From CBFGRV01 sp965651265 (lineage in GTDB: Bacteria; Bacteroidota; Rhodothermia; Rhodothermales; VXPQ01): DNA of 64,000 nt. The notes under the pieces were generated by a model. The model made no database searches and was not told the DNA's origin. It worked only from the letters and a program-made list of their open reading frames with translations. The stretch is from assembly GCA_965651265.1 (NCBI GenBank), contig CBFGRV010000018.1:1-64000 (forward strand), given 5' to 3'. Made by a program: the position numbers and the translations under genes. This document shows positions 37,604 to 47,400 of the stretch, piece after piece (within the stretch, counting starts at the first letter, position 1; the number at the start of each line of letters is the position of its first letter).

Positions 37604-39669
37604 ACGGAGCGACCTTGCACCTCGGTAAATGGATCGGCTCGCGGCTTAAGCGGCTGCCGTTCGTTGCGGTCGTTTTCTTAGTGGTGACGGCGGGTGAGAC
37701 GATGGCGCAAGTGGCGGATACGCTGGATGCCGCAAAGGCGCAGTCGGCGGACACGCTGGCCATTTCCGAGGTGCAGTTGGCGGACACGCTGGAGGGTGCC
37801 GACGGCCAGGTGAGTGCCCGAGAAGCTTCCCTCCCCGCCCTCGATCCTGCGCTCGATCTATTCGAGATGTTTGCCGATGAGCCCGGCTCGTTCACGTATT
37901 GGTTCGGCACACCGGGATGGCCGGATGGATGGAGCTATCGGGGCCTGCCGCCCCATTCGACGGGGCTCGTCGTCGAAGATCGGCCGTTTACGCACATCTT
38001 CACGGGACGGCCTGGCGATCAGCTCGTGCCCCTGGCGCTGGTGGAGGCGCCGCAGCTGGGTGCGGGGCCGTTCGGCCGGCCGACGGCGGCTCTCCTTCGC
38101 TTTCGATCGTTTGCCGCACCGCAGCCCATCACCGAGGCGAAGTACTGGCGTGGCGGAGGTGGCTTGCAGAGCATCGACGTCGTCCACGCCCAGCATCGGC
38201 GACGCGCCGTTCGGGGCCGTCCGGGCTTTCTGAACGTGCTGGGCGCGTATTCCGGCCGGGCGGCAAACGGAGAGTATCCCGGCAGTCGCCTTCGACGAGC
38301 CCGACAGGTGCTGCTTCGAATGCGGTATCAACAGCAGCATTGGGCCATCGAGGTGGCCAACCTCCACAATCGCCGCTTCGTGGGCGCACACGGCGGCGTG
38401 ATCCCCGATCCGGGCGATTTCGAGTCGATCTACATACGACCAGGGGCGACCGTTGTGAACCCGGACGCTCGCCGGCGAATCATTCGAAACGACTTCTGGA
38501 TGAGGGGCGGATTCGACGTCTTCGGGCCGATGACGTCGGTGTCGCTATTCTGGACGGCCGAGATGTCCCGCTACTCGCTGCCGTCCGACACGCTCGGGAC
38601 GCGCGCCGACCGGGCTGGACTCGTCGTGTCGCAGCCGCTGGCGCGTACTTCGCGTCACCGGGTCTCGCTGGATGCATCCGTCTGGCGCGACGCCATCGCA
38701 CCGGAGGGCGGCTTCCATCAGCCGACGTTTACGCGGTGGCATGCGACGACCGCCTTGCGCGACTCCATTTCGGCAGGTGTGTGGCGTGCGATCGCGCAGG
38801 CCGGCATGGGAGCGTTCAGCGGCCGGCTCCATCCACTGGGTGGGCTTTCCGTTCGGGCGGATGGAGGCTTCTTGCGGGCTAATGCATCCGTTCAACTCAG
38901 CACATTGCACGACGCCCCCGTCGCCGTCACCGGTTTCGGTAGCCTCAGCGGGCTCGATCCAGGGGAGGCTGACGGCACGGATCAGAGCCAGGCCGACGGG
39001 TCGGGTAGCGTCGACGACACCGATGGACGCGCGCGGAGTGTTCTCCAGGGTGCCCTGGCCTTTGGCATCCACGTCGGTGGACTGGATTTTGAGATGGGTG
39101 GATTCGCGAGCCACATTGCCGAGCCGGTTGACTATTTCGTCATCGGCGGCGATTCGGTGGCCGCACTCGAGCCGTCCTCCGCGCTGATGGCCCTCGGGGG
39201 CTACGGTCTCCTCCGGTGGCGGCCCGATGCCTCGCGGGGACTTTACGGCAGACTTCAATCGACGCTCCACATAGTGGCGGATCGCACCGATCCGCTCATT
39301 GCGCGAATCTCGGACACGCTGCCACGCATCTCGGGCAGGGCGCGCGCAGGCGCGAAGTTCCTCCTTTTTCAGGGAGATCTGGATGCAAACGCCTATGTGG
39401 AGGTCGTCGCATGGTCAGCCATGCGAAGCCGATCGCTGCACCCCGAGACCGGCCTGCTGACCGTGCCCGAGGGCGGCGCGCGCATCCTCGGTCCGTCCAG
39501 CATGGTGAACGTGGCCATGGAGGCCGAAATCCGTGGTGCGACGCTCTTCCTGATCTACGAGAATGTGTTGTCCGGAACCGCACTCATGACGGGGAACATG
39601 ATTGTCCCAGTTTATCCGCTCCCCGCCCGGCGCTTTCGATTCGGCGTGTTTTGGCCGATTTTTGGGTAG
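37600..39669 (+). CDS. Predicted outer-membrane beta-barrel protein, unknown function
   Basis: A protein of about 690 residues, not matched to a known family. A signal peptide (FVAVVFLVVTAGETMAQ) precedes a region with repeated ADTL tetrads. The segment GFLNVLGAYSGRAANGEYPGS to QVLLRMRYQQQHWAIEVANL resembles early barrel strands of TonB-receptor-like proteins. The C-terminus, YPLPARRFRFGVFWPIFG, is a classic terminal barrel strand. GTG 37600 overlaps the upstream stop (GTGA); TTG 37591 is an alternative. Probably a porin or receptor in the outer membrane. No plug domain was identified. Confidence 0.75.
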   Translation: MNGATLHLGKWIGSRLKRLPFVAVVFLVVTAGETMAQVADTLDAAKAQSADTLAISEVQLADTLEGADGQVSAREASLPALDPALDLFEMFADEPGSFTYWFGTPGWPDGWSYRGLPPHSTGLVVEDRPFTHIFTGRPGDQLVPLALVEAPQLGAGPFGRPTAALLRFRSFAAPQPITEAKYWRGGGGLQSIDVVHAQHRRRAVRGRPGFLNVLGAYSGRAANGEYPGSRLRRARQVLLRMRYQQQHWAIEVANLHNRRFVGAHGGVIPDPGDFESIYIRPGATVVNPDARRRIIRNDFWMRGGFDVFGPMTSVSLFWTAEMSRYSLPSDTLGTRADRAGLVVSQPLARTSRHRVSLDASVWRDAIAPEGGFHQPTFTRWHATTALRDSISAGVWRAIAQAGMGAFSGRLHPLGGLSVRADGGFLRANASVQLSTLHDAPVAVTGFGSLSGLDPGEADGTDQSQADGSGSVDDTDGRARSVLQGALAFGIHVGGLDFEMGGFASHIAEPVDYFVIGGDSVAALEPSSALMALGGYGLLRWRPDASRGLYGRLQSTLHIVADRTDPLIARISDTLPRISGRARAGAKFLLFQGDLDANAYVEVVAWSAMRSRSLHPETGLLTVPEGGARILGPSSMVNVAMEAEIRGATLFLIYENVLSGTALMTGNMIVPVYPLPARRFRFGVFWPIFG

Positions 39670-39832
39670 ATCGCAGATTCTGGACGATCCGGCGTCGTGT
39701 TCCTATCTTGCTTAAGTTGAACTTTGGCGCCCGCGATACTTGCCAAACTGGAAACGGACGAAGGGTGTCGTCGTTTTGAAGCTGGTGTCCGGTTGTGAAC
39801 TGGTTCCATCCTGCTGATACGATTCTGCCGAC

Positions 39833-41110
39833 ATGAGTAATCGACGAGGCGACGACGTGATCCGCTGCTCCTTCTGTGGACGCACCGCCCACGAGGTAAC
39901 ATCCATGGTGGCGGGTCCGGAGGTGTACATCTGCGACAGCTGCATCAACGACGCCGCAGGAATCGTCCGCAGCGACCTGGCGACCTATCAGCAACCATCC
40001 GTTCCCACCTCGCGCCGGCCGCCGGCCAAGGGACAGCGGCTTACGCCCCACGAAATCAAGAAGGCGCTCGATGAATACGTGATCGGGCAGGACCGCGCGA
40101 AGAAGTCGCTCGCGGTGGCCGTCTACAACCACTACAAGCGCATCGACTCGGACCGGTACCTGCACGAGTATGAGGACGTCGAGCTCGAGAAATCGAACAT
40201 CCTGCTCATCGGTCCCACAGGCGTCGGCAAGACGCTACTCGCGCGAACGCTGGCCCGCATCCTTGACGTGCCCTTCTCCATCTCGGATGCCACGGCGCTG
40301 ACCGAGGCGGGCTATGTGGGTGAGGATGTCGAGAGCATCCTCGCACACCTGTTGCACGCGGCCGATTTCAACGTGGAGCGCGCCGAGCGAGGCATCATCT
40401 ACATCGACGAGATCGACAAGATTGCGAGAAAGGGCGACAATGCCTCGATTACGCGCGACGTCTCGGGTGAAGGCGTACAACAGGCACTGCTGAAGATCCT
40501 CGAGGGGACCGTGGCCGGGGTGCCGCCCAAGGGAGGCCGCAAGCATCCCGAGCAGAGCCTCATCAACATCGACACGAAAAACATCCTCTTCATCGTCGGC
40601 GGAGCGTTTGATGGTCTCGAGGAGATCATCGCCCATCGACTCTCCTCCAACACGATCGGCTTCCAGGTCGACGTCCACTCCAAGAAGTTCGACAAGCGGG
40701 ATCCGACCCTTCTTCGCTACACGGAGCCCGACGACTTGCTCAAGTTCGGGCTCATCCCGGAGCTCGTTGGCCGCGTGCCCATCATTTCGGCGCTCGACCC
40801 CCTCTCCGATGCCGCCATGCATCAGATTCTCATCGAGCCGAAGAATGCCCTCGTCCGGCAGTATCAGAAGCTTTTCGCCATGGACGGCGTCGATCTGATC
40901 TTCGAGGAAGGGGCGCTCGACGAGGTCGTGCAGCGAGCGCGGAAGCTCGGCACGGGTGCGCGAGGCCTGCGGGCGGTCATGGAGCAGGTGATGGTGGACA
41001 TCATGTACGACATGCACTCGCATCCGAACGTTGCCGTGTGCCGCATCACGAGCGATACGGTGGGGCGCAACTCGCCGCCGCTCTACGAGGAGCGCAAGGC
41101 TACGGCCTAA
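39833..41110 (+). CDS. clpX: ATP-dependent Clp protease ATP-binding subunit ClpX
   Basis: A 425-residue AAA+ unfoldase. The N-terminal zinc finger CSFCGRTAHEV...YICDSC binds adaptors and substrates. Walker A is GPTGVGKTLLA, Walker B is GIIYIDEIDKI, and the pore and sensor regions follow (GYVGEDVES, DPTLLRYTEPDDLLKFGLIPELVGR). The ClpP-contact loop should be near IGF. It unfolds tagged proteins for ClpP in the cytoplasm. Full length. Neither clpP nor tig is adjacent here, unlike the arrangement in many bacteria. It sits between an outer-membrane protein gene and the YihY gene. Confidence 0.97.
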   Translation: MSNRRGDDVIRCSFCGRTAHEVTSMVAGPEVYICDSCINDAAGIVRSDLATYQQPSVPTSRRPPAKGQRLTPHEIKKALDEYVIGQDRAKKSLAVAVYNHYKRIDSDRYLHEYEDVELEKSNILLIGPTGVGKTLLARTLARILDVPFSISDATALTEAGYVGEDVESILAHLLHAADFNVERAERGIIYIDEIDKIARKGDNASITRDVSGEGVQQALLKILEGTVAGVPPKGGRKHPEQSLINIDTKNILFIVGGAFDGLEEIIAHRLSSNTIGFQVDVHSKKFDKRDPTLLRYTEPDDLLKFGLIPELVGRVPIISALDPLSDAAMHQILIEPKNALVRQYQKLFAMDGVDLIFEEGALDEVVQRARKLGTGARGLRAVMEQVMVDIMYDMHSHPNVAVCRITSDTVGRNSPPLYEERKATA

Positions 41111-41249
41111 TCGGCAGACGGCGAGGGAGATCATGTCGGCGACGCCGCACCCGGGGAAGGACGGCATCGTTACCGCACCTCTGGAACTAAGCTGTTACGT
41201 CCGCCGGTTTTTCTGTGGTGTCGTACGACGTGCTTCTTCGTGACTCCGC

Positions 41250-42302
41250 ATGGCCTCTGTCAAGACATATTTGAATGGGATCCGCGAGGCTATTTCATTT
41301 TATGTCGGCGGGGTTTACCGGTATTTATTCGAGAAGGACATTTTTATTTGGGCGCAGGCGATTGCTTTTAAAGCGCTCATCACGATCGTTCCCATCGTTA
41401 TCCTCGCGACCGGTATCGTAGGCCGCATCCTGCAGCAGGAAAACGCCTTCGAGAACGTCGCGAGGTACATCCAGGAATACATTCCTTCGTTCGAGCGCAG
41501 CCGGGTATTCATCGACTTTATCGATCGGCTGCAGCAGGCCGGCACGTTCTTTACCGGCCTCGGCATTCTTGCGCTGCTCTTCGCCGCGATGACCATGTTC
41601 ACGACGCTTCGCGTGGTCATCGGCAACGTATTTCAGGAAGAGTGGCATCGCCATCGGAGCGTTCTGCGCGGATACCTCTTTGATATTCGAATGGCGATGC
41701 AGGTGGGTATCCTGTTCCTGCTGACGATTGGCCTGTCGATCATGACGCAGTCCATTCAGCAGGGTGGGCTCGAGATGGCCCAGCGTTTCGGGCTCGACTT
41801 CGTGTGGCTTCGCGAGGGGTGGCGTCTGGCTTTTCGTTGGCTTTCGCTGTTGATCCCTTATCTGCTATCGACGGCGATGTTCTTCCAGCTCTTCTACTTC
41901 GTGCCGCAGCCCCAACCGCCGAAGCGAAGCGCCCTCCTGGGCGCCGTGATAACGGGTATCCTCTGGGAGGCGGCCAAGTTGAGCTTTACGCTCTATGCCA
42001 CGAGCGTGGGACGTTTCGACCGCTACGTCGTGCCGGGTACCGAGGGACAGGAGATTTTTCGGGCTCTCGGCGAGGCGTTCGGGCTCATCATCGCCTTCGT
42101 CTTCTGGATCTATTACTCCGGCGTGGTTCTCATCATTGGTGCGCTGATCGCGGTGCTCAATGAGAAACGCGTGCGGATGAAACGGCTCCAGCGCGAACGC
42201 GAGCGAATGCAAGCAGCGCTCGATAGCGATAACAACGGCCAGCCGAGCGATTCCAACCAGATTGCGCCCATGCCCGAGGACGAAGCAGCTGCCGGCCGAT
42301 GA
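41250..42302 (+). CDS. YihY/BrkB-family inner-membrane protein
   Basis: A 350-residue membrane protein with about six transmembrane helices, of the YihY/virulence factor BrkB family. The first helix pair begins FIWAQAIAFKALITIVPIVILATGI, and other helices are around LGILALLFAAMTMF, VGILFLLTIGLSIM and FGLIIAFVFWIYYSGVVLII. A polar, Gln/Arg-rich tail ends the protein. The function is not firmly known; it has been proposed to be a transporter. Its stop overlaps the start of the BamA-like gene (ATGA), so it belongs to the envelope-biogenesis run. The first 150 bases are more AT-rich than the rest. Confidence 0.93.
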   Translation: MASVKTYLNGIREAISFYVGGVYRYLFEKDIFIWAQAIAFKALITIVPIVILATGIVGRILQQENAFENVARYIQEYIPSFERSRVFIDFIDRLQQAGTFFTGLGILALLFAAMTMFTTLRVVIGNVFQEEWHRHRSVLRGYLFDIRMAMQVGILFLLTIGLSIMTQSIQQGGLEMAQRFGLDFVWLREGWRLAFRWLSLLIPYLLSTAMFFQLFYFVPQPQPPKRSALLGAVITGILWEAAKLSFTLYATSVGRFDRYVVPGTEGQEIFRALGEAFGLIIAFVFWIYYSGVVLIIGALIAVLNEKRVRMKRLQRERERMQAALDSDNNGQPSDSNQIAPMPEDEAAAGR

Positions 42303-44455
42303 TGCGGATGACCATACTCTTCGTGCTGGCGGCGCTTCTGGCGGGTACGGCACGTGCGCAGACGCCGCTTTCGGCCGTGAACAATCAGACCACGGTCAAG
42401 AAGATCTCCTTTCGGTTCGTGAACGGCCGGACGCTCGACCCGAACTTGCTGCAGGATCAGATCTGGCACAATGCGCCGGGCTTCTGGGACCGCGTGAGCC
42501 GCATCCTTCCCTTCATCGATGCCCCGCAATTCCCCTTCAGCCCCATCGAGCTACAGCGCGACGTGGTCCGGCTGCGGCGCTATTACCAGCGCAACGGATT
42601 CCTGCATCCGACCATAGATTACCCCGCATCCCAGGTCGACACTTCCTCGAACAAGATCCACATCATCTTTACGATCCGAGAGGGGCCGCCGCTCATCCTG
42701 CAAGACATCGGGTTCTTTGCGAGCGACAGCACCTACATCGCGCAGAAGCTCGAAGGCCGTGAGCGCGACAACTGGGTTCGATTTCGGGATGGTGTCACGC
42801 TTCAGGCCGGCAATCGGTACACCGAATTCGAGGGACTGCGAATTCAGGATGAGGTGCTGACGTGGTTCAGGGACTCGGGATACGCCTTCTCGCGAATCCG
42901 GCGCGATGCCGTCATCGATTCGACGGCCAATACGGTAGACCTTCGCTTCTACATCGACATGGGTCCGCGCGGGTATGTGGATGAGATCCAGATCGAGGGG
43001 AATGAATCCGTGGACGATGCCGTTGTCCTGCGCGAGCTTCCGTTTACCGTGGGAGATCGGTTCTCGGCAGAGCGGCTCACGGAAGGCCAGCAGGGGCTTT
43101 TCGCGCTGAATCTGTTCCGGGTCGTCGTGGCGGACGTGCCGGAGCAGCCGGAGGATAGCACGGTAACCGTTAGGTACCGCCTCCGGGAGGCCAGGCCGAG
43201 GTACATCTCGGCGCATACGGGGTACGGCCTGGAGCAGGGCGCACTCCTGCAGGGCAGTTGGACCCACCGCAACTTCCTGGGCGGCGCCCGGCTGTTCACG
43301 GTGACGGCCACGTACTCATCGGGGCTTGGCGCCGCCTCGGCGGGTGGATTCGGCGCCGCGCAAGAGAAGAGCGCCTCCTTCTCGCTAGCTCAGCCGTACA
43401 TCTTCACGCGAAAACTCACCGGCACAGTCTCCCCCTCCTACACGCGCGGGTCAGACCCCAGGCTCGACATCGCCTTCGAGGAGTTCGAGGTCAACTCCAC
43501 CCTCCTTTATTCGATCTATAATTTCCGGACGGTCGCCCTCCAGCACACTATCTCGCGTGCGAGGCCGCTGGGTGAAACCGGGTCGCTCCTCCTTCCCGAT
43601 ACGCTCGACTTCGACGAAAGCAGAGGCATCGACATCTTTACGAAAAACGTATTTACGCTGAGCGCCACCTTGGGGAAGGTTGATGACTTCTTCAGGCCGT
43701 CGAAAGGATTTCGAGTGCGGCCCCTGGCGGAGATGGGCGGAGTCGTCGTGCAGTTGCCCGATGACGTAGATTACCTCAAGCTACAGAATGAAGTCATCGG
43801 GTACCTTCCGATCGGCGGAGGATATACGCTGAGCGGGCGCCTGTTTCTGGGCAAAATCTGGCCCTATGGTGAGAGCCGTCGGCAGAACGCGAGGCAGATC
43901 GAATATCGGTTCGACCGGATTCGCTATTACGCCGGCGGCGCAAACGACGTGCGGGGATGGCCGATCGACCTGCTGGGCCCGAAGTTCGTGCGATTCGACG
44001 TGATTCGGGACGAGGAGGGTGAGCCGATCCTCGATGAGGATGGAAATGTACAGCGCGAGAATTTCCGTCTGGAGCCCGCAGGCGGCCTCGGCAAGATTGC
44101 GGCGAATGTGGAGCTCCGCACGCCGTTTCCGCTATTCGGGCCATCCTGGAAAGGGGCGGTTTTTCTCGACATGGGCCAGGTCTTCCCGTCCGATCAGGAG
44201 GAGGAGATTTTCCGGGTTCGCGACATTAGTCCTGCCGATTTCCGCGTAGGAGCGGGTGTTGGGCTGCGATTTGAGACCCTCGTTGGCGCTATTCGGTTTG
44301 ATGTGGGATACAAGATCAATCCGACCATCGAAGATCTGGCCAGTCCGGAAGACATTTACGCCATGCGCGAACTGGGCAAGCCGGAGTCGGAAGTGGAGAC
44401 GAGCATCTGGGACCGGTTTCGTCTCCACCTGAGCATCGGTCAAACGTTCTGGTGA
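42299..44455 (+). CDS. BamA/TamA-family outer-membrane protein
   Basis: A 718-residue Omp85-family protein. A signal peptide ending GTARAQ is followed by about three POTRA-like domains (for example VKKISFRFVNGRTLD, GYVDEIQIEGNESVDDAVV) and a 16-strand-type surface-antigen barrel. The barrel has the lid-lock-like RYYAGGANDVRGW segment and ends in FRLHLSIGQTFW. It is shorter than typical BamA, and its position immediately before a TamB-like gene makes it a TamA analogue. It starts with an ATGA overlap on YihY and ends with a TGATG overlap on TamB, so translation is probably coupled. Confidence 0.94.
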   Translation: MMRMTILFVLAALLAGTARAQTPLSAVNNQTTVKKISFRFVNGRTLDPNLLQDQIWHNAPGFWDRVSRILPFIDAPQFPFSPIELQRDVVRLRRYYQRNGFLHPTIDYPASQVDTSSNKIHIIFTIREGPPLILQDIGFFASDSTYIAQKLEGRERDNWVRFRDGVTLQAGNRYTEFEGLRIQDEVLTWFRDSGYAFSRIRRDAVIDSTANTVDLRFYIDMGPRGYVDEIQIEGNESVDDAVVLRELPFTVGDRFSAERLTEGQQGLFALNLFRVVVADVPEQPEDSTVTVRYRLREARPRYISAHTGYGLEQGALLQGSWTHRNFLGGARLFTVTATYSSGLGAASAGGFGAAQEKSASFSLAQPYIFTRKLTGTVSPSYTRGSDPRLDIAFEEFEVNSTLLYSIYNFRTVALQHTISRARPLGETGSLLLPDTLDFDESRGIDIFTKNVFTLSATLGKVDDFFRPSKGFRVRPLAEMGGVVVQLPDDVDYLKLQNEVIGYLPIGGGYTLSGRLFLGKIWPYGESRRQNARQIEYRFDRIRYYAGGANDVRGWPIDLLGPKFVRFDVIRDEEGEPILDEDGNVQRENFRLEPAGGLGKIAANVELRTPFPLFGPSWKGAVFLDMGQVFPSDQEEEIFRVRDISPADFRVGAGVGLRFETLVGAIRFDVGYKINPTIEDLASPEDIYAMRELGKPESEVETSIWDRFRLHLSIGQTFW

Positions 44456-47400
44456 TGGAGCGAGGAGCAGACGTGGGTGATGGCCGCCGGGGCGATGAAT
44501 CCCGGCCCGGAGGGAAGCGGCGCCTGATATGGACCGTCCTGGTGGTTCTGGCTTCGCTGGTCGGCGGCGTCGCGGCACTGCTCGTCCTGTTTTTCCTCGC
44601 CCTGCAAACGAACTGGGGCGGTACCTATTTCGCCGATTTCCTCTTCGCGATCGCGAATCCATACGCCGAGTCAGAGACTGCGTACGACGAGCTGCGCGGC
44701 AATTTCATCACCCGCCTGGAGCTCGACAATCTGCGCATGTACCGCATCGACACGATCTACGTCGACACGGTGTGGGCGGCCCCGGGGGATGGAGATGCAC
44801 CTCCCACGATCCGATATGTTCATCAGGACAGCCTGAGCCATCCGGGCGAAGCGACTGCGTTCGACACGCTGGTCGTCGATACGCTCATTCTAGCCTCGAT
44901 CGACACGCTTCGGCTGCGGTACAATCTGCTCAGCCTGCTGCGAAAGCAGGTGCATTTCCGTGAGATTTCCCTCACGAATCCGACGTTTTGGGCGAGGCGC
45001 GAGGGCGGCACGTGGGATCTGTTCGAACCCTTCGGCGCCGACACGTCCGAGGCCGAACCCGGGCAGGCGCCGTTTACGTTCCGAATCGATCAGGCGCGCA
45101 TCACCAACGGAAGGCTCGTCGCCAACTACGATCCGCCCCGGACCGACTCTGTGCTCCAGGTCGAGGCATTCAACCTCGAAGCCCGTGACGTGCTCGTCGA
45201 GGACCTCATCAGCGTCCGCGTGGATACGCTTTTCGCCCGGTATTCGCCGCCCGGCCTCGACTACTTCTCGGAGGTGCGCGCGCGGCTGGCGCTGGATCAG
45301 AACGATTTGAACGTGACGGGGCTCGCTCTTGAGTCGCCGGCAAGCTTCGTTCGTGCGGGCGGCACGCTGCGCCTTCCGGGCGAGCAGGACCAGGACATCG
45401 AGAATATCGATTTCGATTTGGTCGCCGACCCCATCGACTTCCGCGATCTGCACCCGTTCGTCCCCGCCATCAACCCGAACGCCAGCGCCGTCATCGATCT
45501 GGCGGTTGGCGGATCGAGTCGGATTCTGGAGATCGACGCATCGGCGCAGCTCTCCGACGGGGGCTCGCTGTCGCTAACGGGAAACCTTTCGCCGGGCACG
45601 GAAGGGCCGGTCGCTTACAATGCCATCGGTTCGATCCGGGCGTTCGATCCCACCGTCCTGACGTCGCCCGGGTCCGGAGAGACCGTGCTGAATGGGGAAT
45701 TCAACGTGGCCCTCGCCGGCCTCGATCTGCAGCGGCTCAACGGGACCGCATCCGCGGCTCTGACAGCCTCGCGCCTGGGCGGCATGGCGCTCGCGGGCGC
45801 GCGGCTCGAAGTGGAATTCGAGGAAGGCCGCGCCATCGGCAACCTGAGCAGCACCTGGAACGGAAGCTCGGTTTCGGCGGAGGGCACGGGGCGGCCGTTC
45901 GATGAGGTGCCGACCTACACCCTCCAGGGCCGGACGAGCAACTTCAACTTTGCTAGCCTCGGACTGGAAGGCCAGCAGAGCGCCATCAATGCCGCTTTCA
46001 GGGTCGACGGCACCGGGATCAACGCGAATACGGCCGATATCGATGCCAGCGTTATCCTGGAGCCATCCACCATCAATGACTACGCCATCAACGGCGGCGA
46101 TGTCAGCATCCGGCTGGCCGGTGGAGAGGTGGACTACGGACTCCGATTCGTCTTTCCCGACGGTCTTCTGGCGGCGAACGGTTTGGCTTACCTGGACGAT
46201 CCCTTCCGGTTCAGTATCGAGCGCGGCCGCTTCGAGAATGTCGATGTTGCCGCCCTTCTCGGAACGGGCATGCCGAGCTCGCTGAACGGCACCTTTCGCG
46301 CTCAGGCGATCGGGTCGGATCCGCAAACCCTCAGCGCGGAAGCCTCGCTCGACATGGAGCCATCCTACTACGACGACTACCGACTCGCGGACGGCTCCTT
46401 TCAGCTGAACATGGAGAACGGTCGTGCACAGCTAACGGCGCTCGCCGACCTGGGCGATGCGGGCAGCTTCGACTTTGCGGCCGTTACTCGACCTTTCGAC
46501 GACGTGCCGACCCTCAACGTCACGCGCGGGCGATTCACCAATGTGGATATCGGGCCGCTCGCCGGCAACCCGGAGCTCAGCAGCGATTTGAACGGTGAGG
46601 CAACCTTCACGGTGCGCGGCTTCGACCCGGGCACGATGCAACTCGATGGCCGCCTGGTCCTGGCATCATCCACCATCAACGAGCAGGAAATCAGCTCCGC
46701 GGCGGCCGACATCGGGCTTCGGAGCGGGCTGCTTACCTTCGATGGGCGCGTCGACATTCCAGGGGGCGACGCCATGCTGGCCGGCTACATCCGCCCCTTT
46801 CAGGATGTGCCGGTCTATGAGATATCCCAGGGTCGCTTCCGCAACATCAATCTGGCGACGGTCACCGGAAATCCATCGCTGGAGAGCAGACTGGCGGGCA
46901 CGATTGCCGTCGCCGGCCGTGGGTTCGACCCCGAGACGATGTCGCTGCAGGGACGCATCGACCTCGACGCCTCGCGAATCAACGAACAGGACATCAACTC
47001 GGCCTATCTCTCCGGTAATATCGCGGAAGGAACAATTGATGTCGATCTGATGCTCAGCGTCCCCGAGGGGGATACGCGCCTGATCGCGACCGTCCAGCCT
47101 TTCCTCGATGAACCGACCTACACGGTGCGGGAGGGTACGTTTGCGGGGATCAACGTCGGCGCCTTGATCGGCGACCCCACCTTGCGCACCAATCTTGCCG
47201 GCGAGCTTTCGCTTACCGGACGAGGCTTCGACACGGAGACCTTGGCGGTTGATGGAACCGTTCGGCTCGACCGGTCCGTGGTCAACGATGCGACGCTCGA
47301 GCGCGGCACGCTGGTGGCCAACATCTCCAACGGCTACACAGAGGTCGATGCCGATCTCGTCTTCCTCGAGGGCGCCGTGGACGTTCAAGGACGTGGCAGG

